From Lachnospiraceae bacterium (GTDB lineage Bacteria; Bacillota; Clostridia; Lachnospirales; Lachnospiraceae): 64,000 nt of DNA. The translations under genes were made by a program, and so were the position numbers. The stretch covers positions 1 through 64,000 of the forward strand of contig JAFQOW010000029.1 of assembly GCA_017412055.1 (NCBI GenBank). The letters are read 5' to 3'. Shown piece after piece: positions 1 to 8,414 of the stretch (the stretch's first letter is position 1; each line of letters starts with the position of its first letter). The notes beneath the pieces were generated by a model. The model saw nothing but the letters and a program-made list of their open reading frames with translations, had not been told where the DNA came from and made no database searches.

Positions 1-291
1 CAAGTTACGCAGGCAGGCGACTAATAAGCATTTGCAAGGTGTGGGGAATGAAAATAGAAAATCTTCTAAGATGTCTTCACCACATGAACACCACTAGCTA
101 GATGTATTTTTAATGAGAATACACACAGCCTTAGTATCAAGTGGGGCATATAAGCAAATCATCAGAGCCCTCATCATATGCTAAAAAATATATAGATATA
201 CATTGGTTGATAATTTATGTTTATGATTGAGAAAATCTATCATGTATACTTGCGAGCTTCAGATAATGTATATTATGTGAAAGTGGGTGAA
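1..291. other. intergenic, no gene recognised
   Basis: This stretch lies upstream of the parS site and parA. I see no convincing coding frame, tRNA or strong hairpin in it. It is probably the upstream intergenic region of the parAB operon or the end of a neighbouring locus cut by the window edge. Confidence 0.5.
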
Positions 292-307
292 TGTTTCACG
301 TGAAACA
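292..307. promoter_or_regulatory. parS: parS centromere site
   Basis: The 16-bp palindrome TGTTTCACGTGAAACA is a perfect match to the bacterial parS consensus bound by ParB/Spo0J. It lies about 90 bp upstream of parA, the usual place for an origin-proximal parS. ParB should load here and spread. This is strong evidence that the left end of the window is close to the replication origin. Confidence 0.95.
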
Positions 308-396
308 TTTTATTATTATATGGAAATAAGAATGATTTTGTGTTATTATCTTATTATGTTGAAAAAATAAATTATATTGAAGAAAGGCAAATGATA

Positions 397-1170
397 ATGG
401 GAAGAATAATTGCGGTTGCTAACCAAAAAGGTGGTGTTGGAAAGACCACTACATCAACAAATTTATCTGCTTGTCTAGCTGAATTAAATAAGAGAGTATT
501 ATTGATAGATATTGATCCTCAGGGAAATGCAACAAGTGGAGTTGGAGTGGATAAGAATCAATTAGATAATACAGTATATGAAATGATTATCGGCGAGTGC
601 GAGATGGAAGATTGTTTATTAGAAAATGTTATAGATAATTTAGATTTACTTCCTTCTAATGTAAATCTTGCAGGAGCAGAGATAGATTTAATAGGTGTCG
701 AGGCTAGAGAATTTATATTAAAAAAGAAGATAGATGAGATAAAGGATAAATATGATTTTATTATTATAGATTGTCCACCATCGTTAAATATGCTCACAGT
801 AAATGCTATGACTACAGCTGACAGAGTGCTGGTTCCGATACAGTGTGAGTATTATGCATTGGAAGGATTGTCACAGCTTATACATACAATAAATCTTGTT
901 AAAGAAAGGCTTAATCCAAATCTTGAGATAGAAGGTGTCGTATTTACAATGTATGATGCTAGAACAAATTTATCTTTGCAGGTAGTAGAAAATGTTAAGT
1001 CAAATTTAAGACAGAACGTATATAAGACAATTATTCCTAGAAATATAAGATTGGCGGAAGCACCAAGCCATGGTTTACCAATTAATCTATATGATTCAAA
1101 GTCTGCAGGTGCAGAAAGTTACAGACTTCTTGCAGAGGAAGTAGCTAACTTTGGGATGGAAGAGGAATAA
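397..1170 (+). CDS. parA: chromosome-partitioning ATPase ParA (Soj)
   Basis: This encodes a 257-residue ParA/Soj ATPase, which acts with ParB and parS in segregating the replication origin and regulating initiation. The deviant Walker A motif KGGVGKTTT is near the N-terminus, followed by the DIDPQGN and DCPPS motifs. I chose the ATG at 397 because the GAAAGG ribosome site at 382-387 is well spaced from it; an ATG two codons upstream is too close, and upstream in-frame codons do not resemble the family. parB follows after 25 bp, so the two form an operon directly downstream of parS. Identification is secure. Confidence 0.96.
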   Translation: MGRIIAVANQKGGVGKTTTSTNLSACLAELNKRVLLIDIDPQGNATSGVGVDKNQLDNTVYEMIIGECEMEDCLLENVIDNLDLLPSNVNLAGAEIDLIGVEAREFILKKKIDEIKDKYDFIIIDCPPSLNMLTVNAMTTADRVLVPIQCEYYALEGLSQLIHTINLVKERLNPNLEIEGVVFTMYDARTNLSLQVVENVKSNLRQNVYKTIIPRNIRLAEAPSHGLPINLYDSKSAGAESYRLLAEEVANFGMEEE

Positions 1171-1195
1171 GTAGAAAAGTTCAGAGGTGATATAT

Positions 1196-2122
1196 ATGGC
1201 AGTTAAAGCAAAAAAGAATAATTTGGGAAGAGGATTAGATTCGTTAATACCTGAAGTGACAGGAAGCCCAAAGGTGAAAGAAAAGCCTGAGGTTGTAGAA
1301 AAGGTTGTAGAAAAAGTAGTAGAGAAAATAGTCGAAAAAAAGGTAGAGACATTAATAAAGATAACAGATATAGAACCAAATCGTCAGCAGCCACGTAAGA
1401 ATTTTAATGAAGATGCATTGATGGAGCTTGCTGAGTCTATAAAAATGCATGGAGTAATTGAACCATTAATTGTACAAAAAAGAGATGGATATTACGAAAT
1501 TATAGCAGGTGAGAGAAGATGGAGAGCATGTAAGCTTGCTGGTGTAAAAGAGGTTCCTGTTGTAATTAAAGATTATACAGAGCAGCAAATTGTAGAAATT
1601 GCATTAATAGAGAATATACAAAGAGAGGACCTTAATCCTATAGAAGAAGCACATGCTTATAAGAGATTACTTAATGAGTTTAATCTTAAACAGGATGAGG
1701 TGGCGGAAAGAGTGAGCAAGAGCCGTGTAGCTATTACTAATTCCATGAGACTTCTTAAGCTTACAGATGAAGTTCAACAGATGATTATTGATGAGATGAT
1801 TACAAGTGGACATGCTAGAGCTTTAATTGGAATTGAAGATAAGGAAAAGCAGATAGAGCTTGCTACAAAGATATTTGATGAAAAATTAAGTGTTAGAGAA
1901 ACAGAAAGTATGGTAAAGAATATTCTTAATCCTGCACCTAAGAAGGAGAAAGAAAAATTCGAAGATGAATTCGTATATAAGAATTTAGAAGAAAAGCTTA
2001 CACATAAGATAGGCTCCAACGTTTCTATAAATAGAAAGAATAAGAATAAAGGTAAGATAGAGATAGAATACTATTCAACGGAAGATTTAGAAAGAATAGT
2101 AGCACTTATCAATAAAATATAA
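1196..2122 (+). CDS. parB: chromosome-partitioning protein ParB (Spo0J)
   Basis: This encodes a 308-residue ParB/Spo0J protein, the parS-binding CTPase that forms the partition complex. The conserved N-terminal GRGLDSLIP motif is present, followed by a Val-Glu-Lys repeat linker of unusual regularity (about residues 28-50). The catalytic-fold motifs AGERRWRA and NIQREDLNP come next, then the helix-turn-helix region and a C-terminal dimerisation domain. ATG 1196 is preferred over an in-frame GTG at 1187, which lies inside the AGAGGTGA ribosome site. It is co-transcribed with parA. Confidence 0.95.
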   Translation: MAVKAKKNNLGRGLDSLIPEVTGSPKVKEKPEVVEKVVEKVVEKIVEKKVETLIKITDIEPNRQQPRKNFNEDALMELAESIKMHGVIEPLIVQKRDGYYEIIAGERRWRACKLAGVKEVPVVIKDYTEQQIVEIALIENIQREDLNPIEEAHAYKRLLNEFNLKQDEVAERVSKSRVAITNSMRLLKLTDEVQQMIIDEMITSGHARALIGIEDKEKQIELATKIFDEKLSVRETESMVKNILNPAPKKEKEKFEDEFVYKNLEEKLTHKIGSNVSINRKNKNKGKIEIEYYSTEDLERIVALINKI

Positions 2123-2144
2123 GAATTCAAAAGAGAGGTAACGT

Positions 2145-2663
2145 ATGAATAGTAAGATATTTGAAAAGATAGGGATAGGAAATATTGATCCTGCATACAT
2201 TTTTGTTATTCTACTTGTATTGCTTGTTGGAGTACTTGTATATGCAATATTGACAGCTAATAAGCTTAAGCAGCTATCAAGAAAGTACGACAACTTTATG
2301 AGAGGTAAGGATGCTGAAACACTTGAGGATGTGATAATCAAGAGGTTTGAGCAGGTAGATACCCTTATAGTTGAAAATGAAAAGAAAACAAAAGAAATAG
2401 CTGAGATATTTGATAACTTAAAGACAACTGTTCAGAAGTGCGGAATTGTAAAGTATGATGCATTTCATGAAATGGGCGGCAAATTAAGCTTTGCTTTAGT
2501 TATGTTAGATAAGAATAATACAGGACATGTTATTAATGCAATGCATAGTAGAGAAGGCTGTTATATTTACATTAAAGAGATAATAAAAGGTGAATCATAT
2601 ATTCCATTGGGAGATGAAGAGAAAAAAGCCTTAGATAAAGCTCTTGGAAACGATGTACAATAA
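2145..2663 (+). CDS. DUF4446 family membrane-anchored protein
   Basis: This 172-residue protein has one N-terminal transmembrane segment (about residues 17-37), a coiled-coil-like middle and a compact C-terminal domain with a YDAFHEMGG motif. That is the architecture of the DUF4446 family commonly found directly downstream of parB in Firmicutes. An AGAGAGG ribosome site precedes ATG 2145. Its position in the parAB operon suggests a link to chromosome or cell-cycle functions, but the function is not established. Confidence 0.8.
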   Translation: MNSKIFEKIGIGNIDPAYIFVILLVLLVGVLVYAILTANKLKQLSRKYDNFMRGKDAETLEDVIIKRFEQVDTLIVENEKKTKEIAEIFDNLKTTVQKCGIVKYDAFHEMGGKLSFALVMLDKNNTGHVINAMHSREGCYIYIKEIIKGESYIPLGDEEKKALDKALGNDVQ

Positions 2664-2692
2664 AACGGACATGTAATTAAGAGGGTGTAGAA

Positions 2693-3766
2693 GTGATATT
2701 GGTACAAGTCAATGATTTAAAGGGAAATGAAAAACTGGCTAGGCATATATTGACAGAATCTGGTTCTGAGTTAATGGCTAAAGGTACGGTTATAAAAAAG
2801 GAATATATTGATAGACTTACAGAGCTTGGCATAGAATACGTATTTGTAGATGATTCTAAATTCTTAGATATAGATTTTGAAAATGAGAACAAAGGAATTA
2901 TTAAGGAAAAAGTAAAGGAAGAAAGTCGAGCTATAGTCAAGGATGTTTTGGAAAAACATATATATAAAAATACATCTGACTTGGAAAAGCTATGTGTAGC
3001 AGCGGACAATATTATTAACGATATAACTTCAGAAGAGGAAGTTATGGAACGAGTAGCCAACATAAGAAAGTCAGGAACAGATATATATGCCCATTGTATA
3101 AATGTATGTGCTTTTGCAACATTGCTAGCATTAAAAAATAATTTTGATAAAGAGGTTGTAAGAGAGATAGCTAAAGGATGTATATTGCATGATATTGGTT
3201 TAAGGTATATGGATGTTCCTTATGAAAATGTAGATGTGGATATGTTGCCAGCAAAGGAAAGAAGTGAATTCAGAAAGCATGTCATACTTGGTTTTGATAC
3301 ATTAAAAGATGAAAACTGGTTAAGCCAAATCGCTAAAGATATTGTGCTATTTCATCATGAGAGAAATGATGGGACAGGGTATCCATTTAAAAATAATGCA
3401 AAATCACTTGATGATACAGTTAAGATTGTGGAAGTAAGTGATGCTTTTGATTGCTTGCTTAATGGAATTGGATGTAAGCAAATGAAGGTTCATGAGGTGG
3501 TTGAGTATATAAGATTTCATTCTCTCACGGCTTTTGAAGAAAAATATGCAACACAGTTACTTAGAATGGTGGCTATGTATCCCGTAGGAACTAAGGTTAT
3601 TACAAGCGATGAAGAAATTGGAGTCGTAATAAAGCAGAATAAGGAATGTGTTGATAGACCAGTTCTAAAGATAATCTCTGATAAGTATGGAAAACCTGTC
3701 AAAGAGGAAACTATTAAAGATATGACGGAATGTTTAACAATGTTTATTGTGGATACTGTAGATTAA
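2693..3766 (+). CDS. HD-GYP-like phosphohydrolase
   Basis: This encodes a 357-residue protein with an N-terminal DUF3391-like region and a central HD-GYP domain. The motif HDIG is at about residues 164-167 and the signature HHERNDGTGYP at about residues 218-228. HD-GYP proteins hydrolyse cyclic-di-GMP or related dinucleotides. The residue after HDIG is Leu where Lys is usual, so activity is not assured. The start is GTG 2693 behind a GAGGG ribosome site. It follows the DUF4446 gene by 29 bp and ends at a strong hairpin shared with convergent murG. Confidence 0.85.
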   Translation: MILVQVNDLKGNEKLARHILTESGSELMAKGTVIKKEYIDRLTELGIEYVFVDDSKFLDIDFENENKGIIKEKVKEESRAIVKDVLEKHIYKNTSDLEKLCVAADNIINDITSEEEVMERVANIRKSGTDIYAHCINVCAFATLLALKNNFDKEVVREIAKGCILHDIGLRYMDVPYENVDVDMLPAKERSEFRKHVILGFDTLKDENWLSQIAKDIVLFHHERNDGTGYPFKNNAKSLDDTVKIVEVSDAFDCLLNGIGCKQMKVHEVVEYIRFHSLTAFEEKYATQLLRMVAMYPVGTKVITSDEEIGVVIKQNKECVDRPVLKIISDKYGKPVKEETIKDMTECLTMFIVDTVD

Positions 3767-3802
3767 GAAAGAAGAGGGACCTGTATGTCTCTCTTCTTTC
3801 TT
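3765..3802. terminator. bidirectional terminator
   Basis: A 12-bp perfect stem (3765-3776 with 3791-3802) sits between the convergent HD-GYP and murG genes. A/T-rich arms on both sides would supply a U-tract for either direction. Confidence 0.8.
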
Positions 3803-3812
3803 AGTATAAAAA

Positions 3813-4877
3813 TTATTTTACTGTAGATTCGATAAGGTTAATAATAGTTGCGACAGCGTCTGTCATATTTGACGCTTTCATAGCATCTATATATTTATTT
3901 TTATTAGCATACATATTTCTAACTGTTGAAATGAGTAAATCGGTAGTGAGAGTTTCTTCATCAAGAACCTCGCTAAATCCCTGTTTCTTAAATGACTTTG
4001 CATTTAGAATTTGATCACCACGACTTGCGGAAGCAGGAAGTGGAACTAAGATATTTGGCTTGCATAGCGCTTGTATCTCACAAATTGCATTAGCTCCGGC
4101 ACGAGATATTATAATGTCAGCCATTGCAAATAAATCTTTCATCTCATCTTTTATATAGTCAAACTGAATATATGATGGAGTGTTCTTTAAAGAATCGTCG
4201 ATTTTTCCTTTTCCACATAAGTGAACAATGTTAAAATCTTTTGTTAATTCAGGAAGGGCATCTCTTACAGCTTTGTTTAGGGCAACTGCTCCAAGACTAC
4301 CACCAGTAACCATAATAACAGGTTTTGAATTATCAAATCCGCAGAATTTGAGACCAGTTTCTTTATGGCCACTTAATAATTCTGCACGAATTGGTGAGCC
4401 CGTTAAAAGGGACTTGCCTTCAGGAAGATAATTCTTTGTTTCTGGAAAGTTATGACATACAGTTTTTGCGTAAGGAATGGAAAGCCTGTTAGCAAGGCCT
4501 GGTGTCATATCTGATTCGTGGATAATAATTGGAACCTTATATTTTTTACAAGCAAAAACTACAGGGACACTTACAAAACCGCCTTTTGAAAAAAGGACAT
4601 CTGGCTTATATTCTTTTACAAATTTCTTTGCTTCGCGATAACCCTTTAAAACGCGGAATGGATCAGAAAAATTCTTTAAGGACATATATCTTCGAAATTT
4701 TCCTGAAGATATACCTTTATATGGAATATCTAATTCTTCTATAAGTTTTTTCTCTATGCCGTCATAGGAGCCTATGTATTTAATCTCGTAATTAAGTTTT
4801 CTTAAGGAAGGAATAAGAGCAATATTTGGAGTAACATGACCTGCAGTTCCTCCTCCAGTTAATAATATTTTTTTCAT
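3813..4877 (-). CDS. murG: UDP-GlcNAc:lipid I GlcNAc transferase MurG
   Basis: This encodes a 354-residue MurG, which transfers GlcNAc from UDP-GlcNAc to lipid I to make the peptidoglycan precursor lipid II on the inner face of the membrane. The N-terminal glycine-rich motif GGGTAGHVTPN and the inter-domain motif GGSLGA are present. So is the acceptor/donor-loop region SRAGANAICE, followed by a PLPASASRGDQ segment. ATG 4877 is chosen over an upstream in-frame codon at 4889 because GAGGTGT lies 4-5 nt before it. Confidence 0.95.
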   Translation of the reverse strand: MKKILLTGGGTAGHVTPNIALIPSLRKLNYEIKYIGSYDGIEKKLIEELDIPYKGISSGKFRRYMSLKNFSDPFRVLKGYREAKKFVKEYKPDVLFSKGGFVSVPVVFACKKYKVPIIIHESDMTPGLANRLSIPYAKTVCHNFPETKNYLPEGKSLLTGSPIRAELLSGHKETGLKFCGFDNSKPVIMVTGGSLGAVALNKAVRDALPELTKDFNIVHLCGKGKIDDSLKNTPSYIQFDYIKDEMKDLFAMADIIISRAGANAICEIQALCKPNILVPLPASASRGDQILNAKSFKKQGFSEVLDEETLTTDLLISTVRNMYANKNKYIDAMKASNMTDAVATIINLIESTVK

Positions 4878-4908
4878 AAGACACCTCAAAATTATAATAA
4901 AATTTGAA

Positions 4909-5334
4909 TTAAATATTTTTTGTTAAATTAAATATTTTCTCTGAAAGCTCTGCTGCCTTTGCTTCATCTATTTTTATAGTTGAAGGAACCAGTGACACAT
5001 TATCATTTTTGTATCTAGGTATTAAGTGAATGTGAAAATGGAAGATTGTCTGTCCGGCTATTTCTTCGTTGTTTTGTAAAAGATTAAATCCGTCGCATTT
5101 TAATTCATTTGCTAAAACAGTAGCCACTTTTTTTGCAATTACAAGTGCTTTTGAGGCAACTGTGTCATCTAATTCAAATAAATTTTTATAATGATTCTTT
5201 GTTACTAGAAGAGCATGACCATATGTCGCCGGATTTATGTCAAAGATAATTTTGAAATCATCATCTTCATATAAAGTATATGATGAAAATTCTCCACTTA
5301 TTATTTTACAAAATACACAATTATTATCAATCAT
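4909..5334 (-). CDS. HIT-family hydrolase
   Basis: This 141-residue protein belongs to the histidine-triad family of nucleotide hydrolases/transferases (Hint-like). The Cys motif CVFCKI near the N-terminus resembles the zinc-binding start of the family, and the catalytic triad is HFHIHL near residue 110. I chose ATG 5334 behind AGAGGT; the in-frame extension to 5391 is not family-like. It lies upstream of murG on the same strand with a 31-bp gap and may be co-transcribed with it. The natural substrate cannot be told from sequence. Confidence 0.9.
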   Translation of the reverse strand: MIDNNCVFCKIISGEFSSYTLYEDDDFKIIFDINPATYGHALLVTKNHYKNLFELDDTVASKALVIAKKVATVLANELKCDGFNLLQNNEEIAGQTIFHFHIHLIPRYKNDNVSLVPSTIKIDEAKAAELSEKIFNLTKNI

Positions 5335-5481
5335 ACTAAATACCTCTCTATTGTCGAAATTTGTAACACGATTTAACTTTATTGTTATCATTAGATGTGC
5401 TACGAATAGTATAACACGAACAATTATTATTTAACAGTAGAAATAATTTTTTTCTGCTAAGAAAAGAAAGGACTGAGAAAA

Positions 5482-6258
5482 ATGATGAATGATAAGTGTG
5501 AAAATTGTATAATTGTAAATAATAATTTAAATTACAGTGTGCAAGCAGAATATGACGTACTTGAGATAGAAAATAAGGAATTAAAAATGCTACTTCGTAA
5601 GTTTACACATGAAATGGGCAATGCGTTAACTATTTTGGGTGCAAGTATTTTTTATGTGGAAGCGGATATTGCCCATGGAGTTAAAGAGTGTAACCTTCGC
5701 GATTTAAAAAATGATTATTCTTATATATGTGGTTTATTTAATAGCTTGAGAGAATATAATCATGCAGAGGGAGTAAATAAAAAATATATTGAGATAAGTG
5801 AATTGATAAATGAGATGGATTCTTCCTTTCATAAAATTCCAGGAAATGAGAATGTATTGTTTGGAATATATAGTCAGGATTCAATTAAGAATAAAAAAAT
5901 ATATGCTGATTTTGTAAAAATAAAGCAAGCTTTTATTAATATAATTAAAAACGCTGTGGAAGCTGTCAGTGAAAATAAAGTAGAAAAGGGTAAGGAGGTT
6001 CGCATAAGCTTAACAGTTGAGAATGATGATTTTATAGATATGGTACATATTGAGATAATGGATAATGGTAAAGGAATAAGTAAAAAAAATATGTCTAAAA
6101 TATTTGAACCTATGTTTACATACGGAAAGAAAAATGGTACAGGATTAGGTCTTCCTATTGTTAAGAAGATTATTAAAGACCATGAGGGAAAAGTAAAAGC
6201 AGTATCTGCTCTAGGAACAGGTACTGCCATGCATATTTATTTACCAGTTATTAAGTAA
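5482..6258 (+). CDS. small cytoplasmic sensor histidine kinase
   Basis: This 258-residue protein has a histidine-kinase core without transmembrane segments. A probable phospho-acceptor H-box lies at THEMGNALT (His about residue 45). An N-box follows at INIIKNAVEA, then a G1 box DNGKGIS and a GTGLGLPIVKKI G2 box. No response-regulator gene is adjacent, so it is an orphan kinase that may act on a distant partner. An Asn-rich N-terminal segment of about 30 residues could carry a sensory role. It converges with the flavodoxin gene, with only 6 bp between their stops. Confidence 0.85.
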   Translation: MMNDKCENCIIVNNNLNYSVQAEYDVLEIENKELKMLLRKFTHEMGNALTILGASIFYVEADIAHGVKECNLRDLKNDYSYICGLFNSLREYNHAEGVNKKYIEISELINEMDSSFHKIPGNENVLFGIYSQDSIKNKKIYADFVKIKQAFINIIKNAVEAVSENKVEKGKEVRISLTVENDDFIDMVHIEIMDNGKGISKKNMSKIFEPMFTYGKKNGTGLGLPIVKKIIKDHEGKVKAVSALGTGTAMHIYLPVIK

Positions 6259-6264
6259 TGTATA

Positions 6265-7254
6265 TTATGAAAAATCAAAAAGCATATCTAACATACGTAG
6301 TGTTTTAAAGTTGCCCTTTGCACTCATATCACCAGTCATAAATGCCTTTTGGAAGGTCATTCTTCCGTGAACAATTTCATCTAAAACAGAGTGAGAAAGC
6401 TTTGCATATACGTCATAGGAATCACTGTTTTCATATTTACAAGTGAGAGAATCATTTTGTACGTCAATGTAAAGAGAACGATTCTTGTCTGTAATGACGA
6501 ATAAGTAGCTTGCAGAAAAGCCTTCCTGAGGGGTAAAGTGAGAAGTGAAAGGCTTGATAAATTCCATTTCTACATCTGTACCCTGTGCATTAAGCTTGCC
6601 TTTAAAGAAGGTAGCTAGTTGTTCTATATCTTCCTTTTGCTGTTTTACATAAATATCATCGGAAACATATTTTGATAGCTGTTCGCTTTCTTGTGGAGTA
6701 AGATCAAGAGCAGCTTTAATATGATTTCTTCTGATAGCTTTGTTGCTTGAAGGTAATCCTTTAGTTTTATGAGAAATAACTCGGTATACATTCTCTGCAG
6801 CTTTCTCGATTATTGATAAATATTCTTTATTGGTTTCAAAATCGATGTAATCTTCCACATAGGTACAAATACCTGCACTACATATACCGCCAAGAATTTC
6901 CCAGGCATTTTTTAAGGTAAGAGCCGCTTCCTGTTCACCAGATGTTGTAGAGACTACAACTGGGAACATATAAGTAGAGCTAATCTTATCTTTATCGCCA
7001 TATAGCCAGCAAGCATCGAGAAACTGCTGCATATATCCACCGATACCAAGCCACTCTAAGCTGACTGCAAGAATGACACCATCAGCATCCTTGAGGGTTT
7101 GAGGTAGCGTTGTAATTGTATTTTTCATATCATATAAGTTATATCGAGTAAAATTTATACGAAGATCTGAAAATACATGTTCAATTTTTTCTAAAACGTA
7201 TAGGGTTGGGTCTTCAATAACGCCACGACCACCGTAATAAATATTAATATTCAC
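6265..7254 (-). CDS. flavodoxin-fold protein with C-terminal SCP2-like domain
   Basis: This 329-residue protein begins with a flavodoxin/NADPH-dependent FMN-reductase fold (residues 1-150), including a phosphate-loop-like YYGGRG and a WLGIGGYMQ segment. The C-terminal 100 residues, with FVITDKN, YDVYAKLSH and MSAKGNF, resemble the SCP2 sterol-carrier fold. GTG 7254 is preferred because GAGGAG lies 7 nt upstream, whereas the in-frame GTG at 7269 is inside that ribosome site. It is the last gene of the 12-gene minus-strand run from the pilus operon, 45 bp after the rhomboid gene. A role in the pilus system is only suggested by position. Confidence 0.75.
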   Translation of the reverse strand: MNINIYYGGRGVIEDPTLYVLEKIEHVFSDLRINFTRYNLYDMKNTITTLPQTLKDADGVILAVSLEWLGIGGYMQQFLDACWLYGDKDKISSTYMFPVVVSTTSGEQEAALTLKNAWEILGGICSAGICTYVEDYIDFETNKEYLSIIEKAAENVYRVISHKTKGLPSSNKAIRRNHIKAALDLTPQESEQLSKYVSDDIYVKQQKEDIEQLATFFKGKLNAQGTDVEMEFIKPFTSHFTPQEGFSASYLFVITDKNRSLYIDVQNDSLTCKYENSDSYDVYAKLSHSVLDEIVHGRMTFQKAFMTGDMSAKGNFKTLRMLDMLFDFS

Positions 7255-7299
7255 TGTTTTTCTCCTCACAAATAAATAAGATGAACAATACTAGCTACA

Positions 7300-8328
7300 T
7301 TATATTTTATTTTTTGAGCTTATGCAATATATATAAGCAAGAATACTTCCAAAAATAACTCCGCCTAGATGAGCGGCATTGTCGATATTGGTGCTTTGCA
7401 TACCTCCAAATAGGGCTAAACCTATCATAATTAATGTTCTAGAAATAGAAATCTCATATCTTTCAAATTTATCTAATAATGCAAAGGTTACATATGCTCC
7501 TAAGACGCCGAATACTGCTCCGGAAGCACCGATGCATAATGCAGGTGTACTTGCGCTGGAAAAATATACCACAGAACAAACACTGGCAAATATACCACTT
7601 GCAAGATAAAGCAATGTGTATTTTATATGCCCCATTACAGGCTCTAGGTAGTATCCAACAAAAAATAAAGACATCATATTACCTGCTAAATGAGAAAAAT
7701 CATCGTGTAAAAATGTACAGGTGAAAAGTCGATAATACTGTTTTGCCTCAAAGGTAACTATTGAAATATTAGCATATTTTAACAAAAAAATTTGCTGTTC
7801 AAAAATATCTAAAATCATATCCTTGTAAATAAAAAGTAGGATATTGATTATAATTAAACCAACAGTAATAAACGGCTGTGAGAGAAGGTTTCGAAGAGTT
7901 CTGTTTTTTATTGTAAAGCTTTTCTTTACTGGTTTAGAAAGAGATTCTTCGATAATATTTCTCAAATGATCAAATGCGTCATCGTTGTCCATAAAGCTAA
8001 GCAGACGTTCTGAATATAAATCGGCTACCCAGAATAAAAATTTTCCATCAGAAAAATTTTTAAAACCGTAAGGCTTATCTGTGAGTATAAGGAATAATGT
8101 TTCTACCTTTTTATATCCGCGAAGTAAGAATGTACTTTCAAAGGATTTGTTGATTGCCTCGCACTGTTCTGTGTCAGCAAGCTTTGGATATTTTATATCG
8201 TCGATGATGACAACTGTAGAGATTTCTTCGCCGTTTGTTTTACAAAGAAAGGTATAGTCGCCACCTTCTATTTTTGCAATTTTATAATCCTGTTCACCTA
8301 ATGCGTGAATTAAATTTTTGACTATCAT
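7300..8328 (-). CDS. rhomboid family intramembrane serine protease
   Basis: This 342-residue membrane protein has a soluble N-terminal region of about 150 residues, then six or more hydrophobic segments. The rhomboid hallmarks are HDDFSHLAGNM (HxxxN motif), the catalytic serine in GASGAVFG and the catalytic histidine in AAHLGG. TAAAGGAG precedes ATG 8328. Rhomboids cleave transmembrane substrates in the bilayer. Its place downstream of FHA and Tad genes makes a pilin or TadE-type membrane protein a possible substrate, which is inference. Confidence 0.9.
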   Translation of the reverse strand: MIVKNLIHALGEQDYKIAKIEGGDYTFLCKTNGEEISTVVIIDDIKYPKLADTEQCEAINKSFESTFLLRGYKKVETLFLILTDKPYGFKNFSDGKFLFWVADLYSERLLSFMDNDDAFDHLRNIIEESLSKPVKKSFTIKNRTLRNLLSQPFITVGLIIINILLFIYKDMILDIFEQQIFLLKYANISIVTFEAKQYYRLFTCTFLHDDFSHLAGNMMSLFFVGYYLEPVMGHIKYTLLYLASGIFASVCSVVYFSSASTPALCIGASGAVFGVLGAYVTFALLDKFERYEISISRTLIMIGLALFGGMQSTNIDNAAHLGGVIFGSILAYIYCISSKNKI

Positions 8329-8414
8329 AAGGCTCCTTTATATTTATAAATTATAACTGTCTAAAGGAATATATATGTTCGCTTAGATTGTTATTATAAC
8401 TTATAAAGTATACC

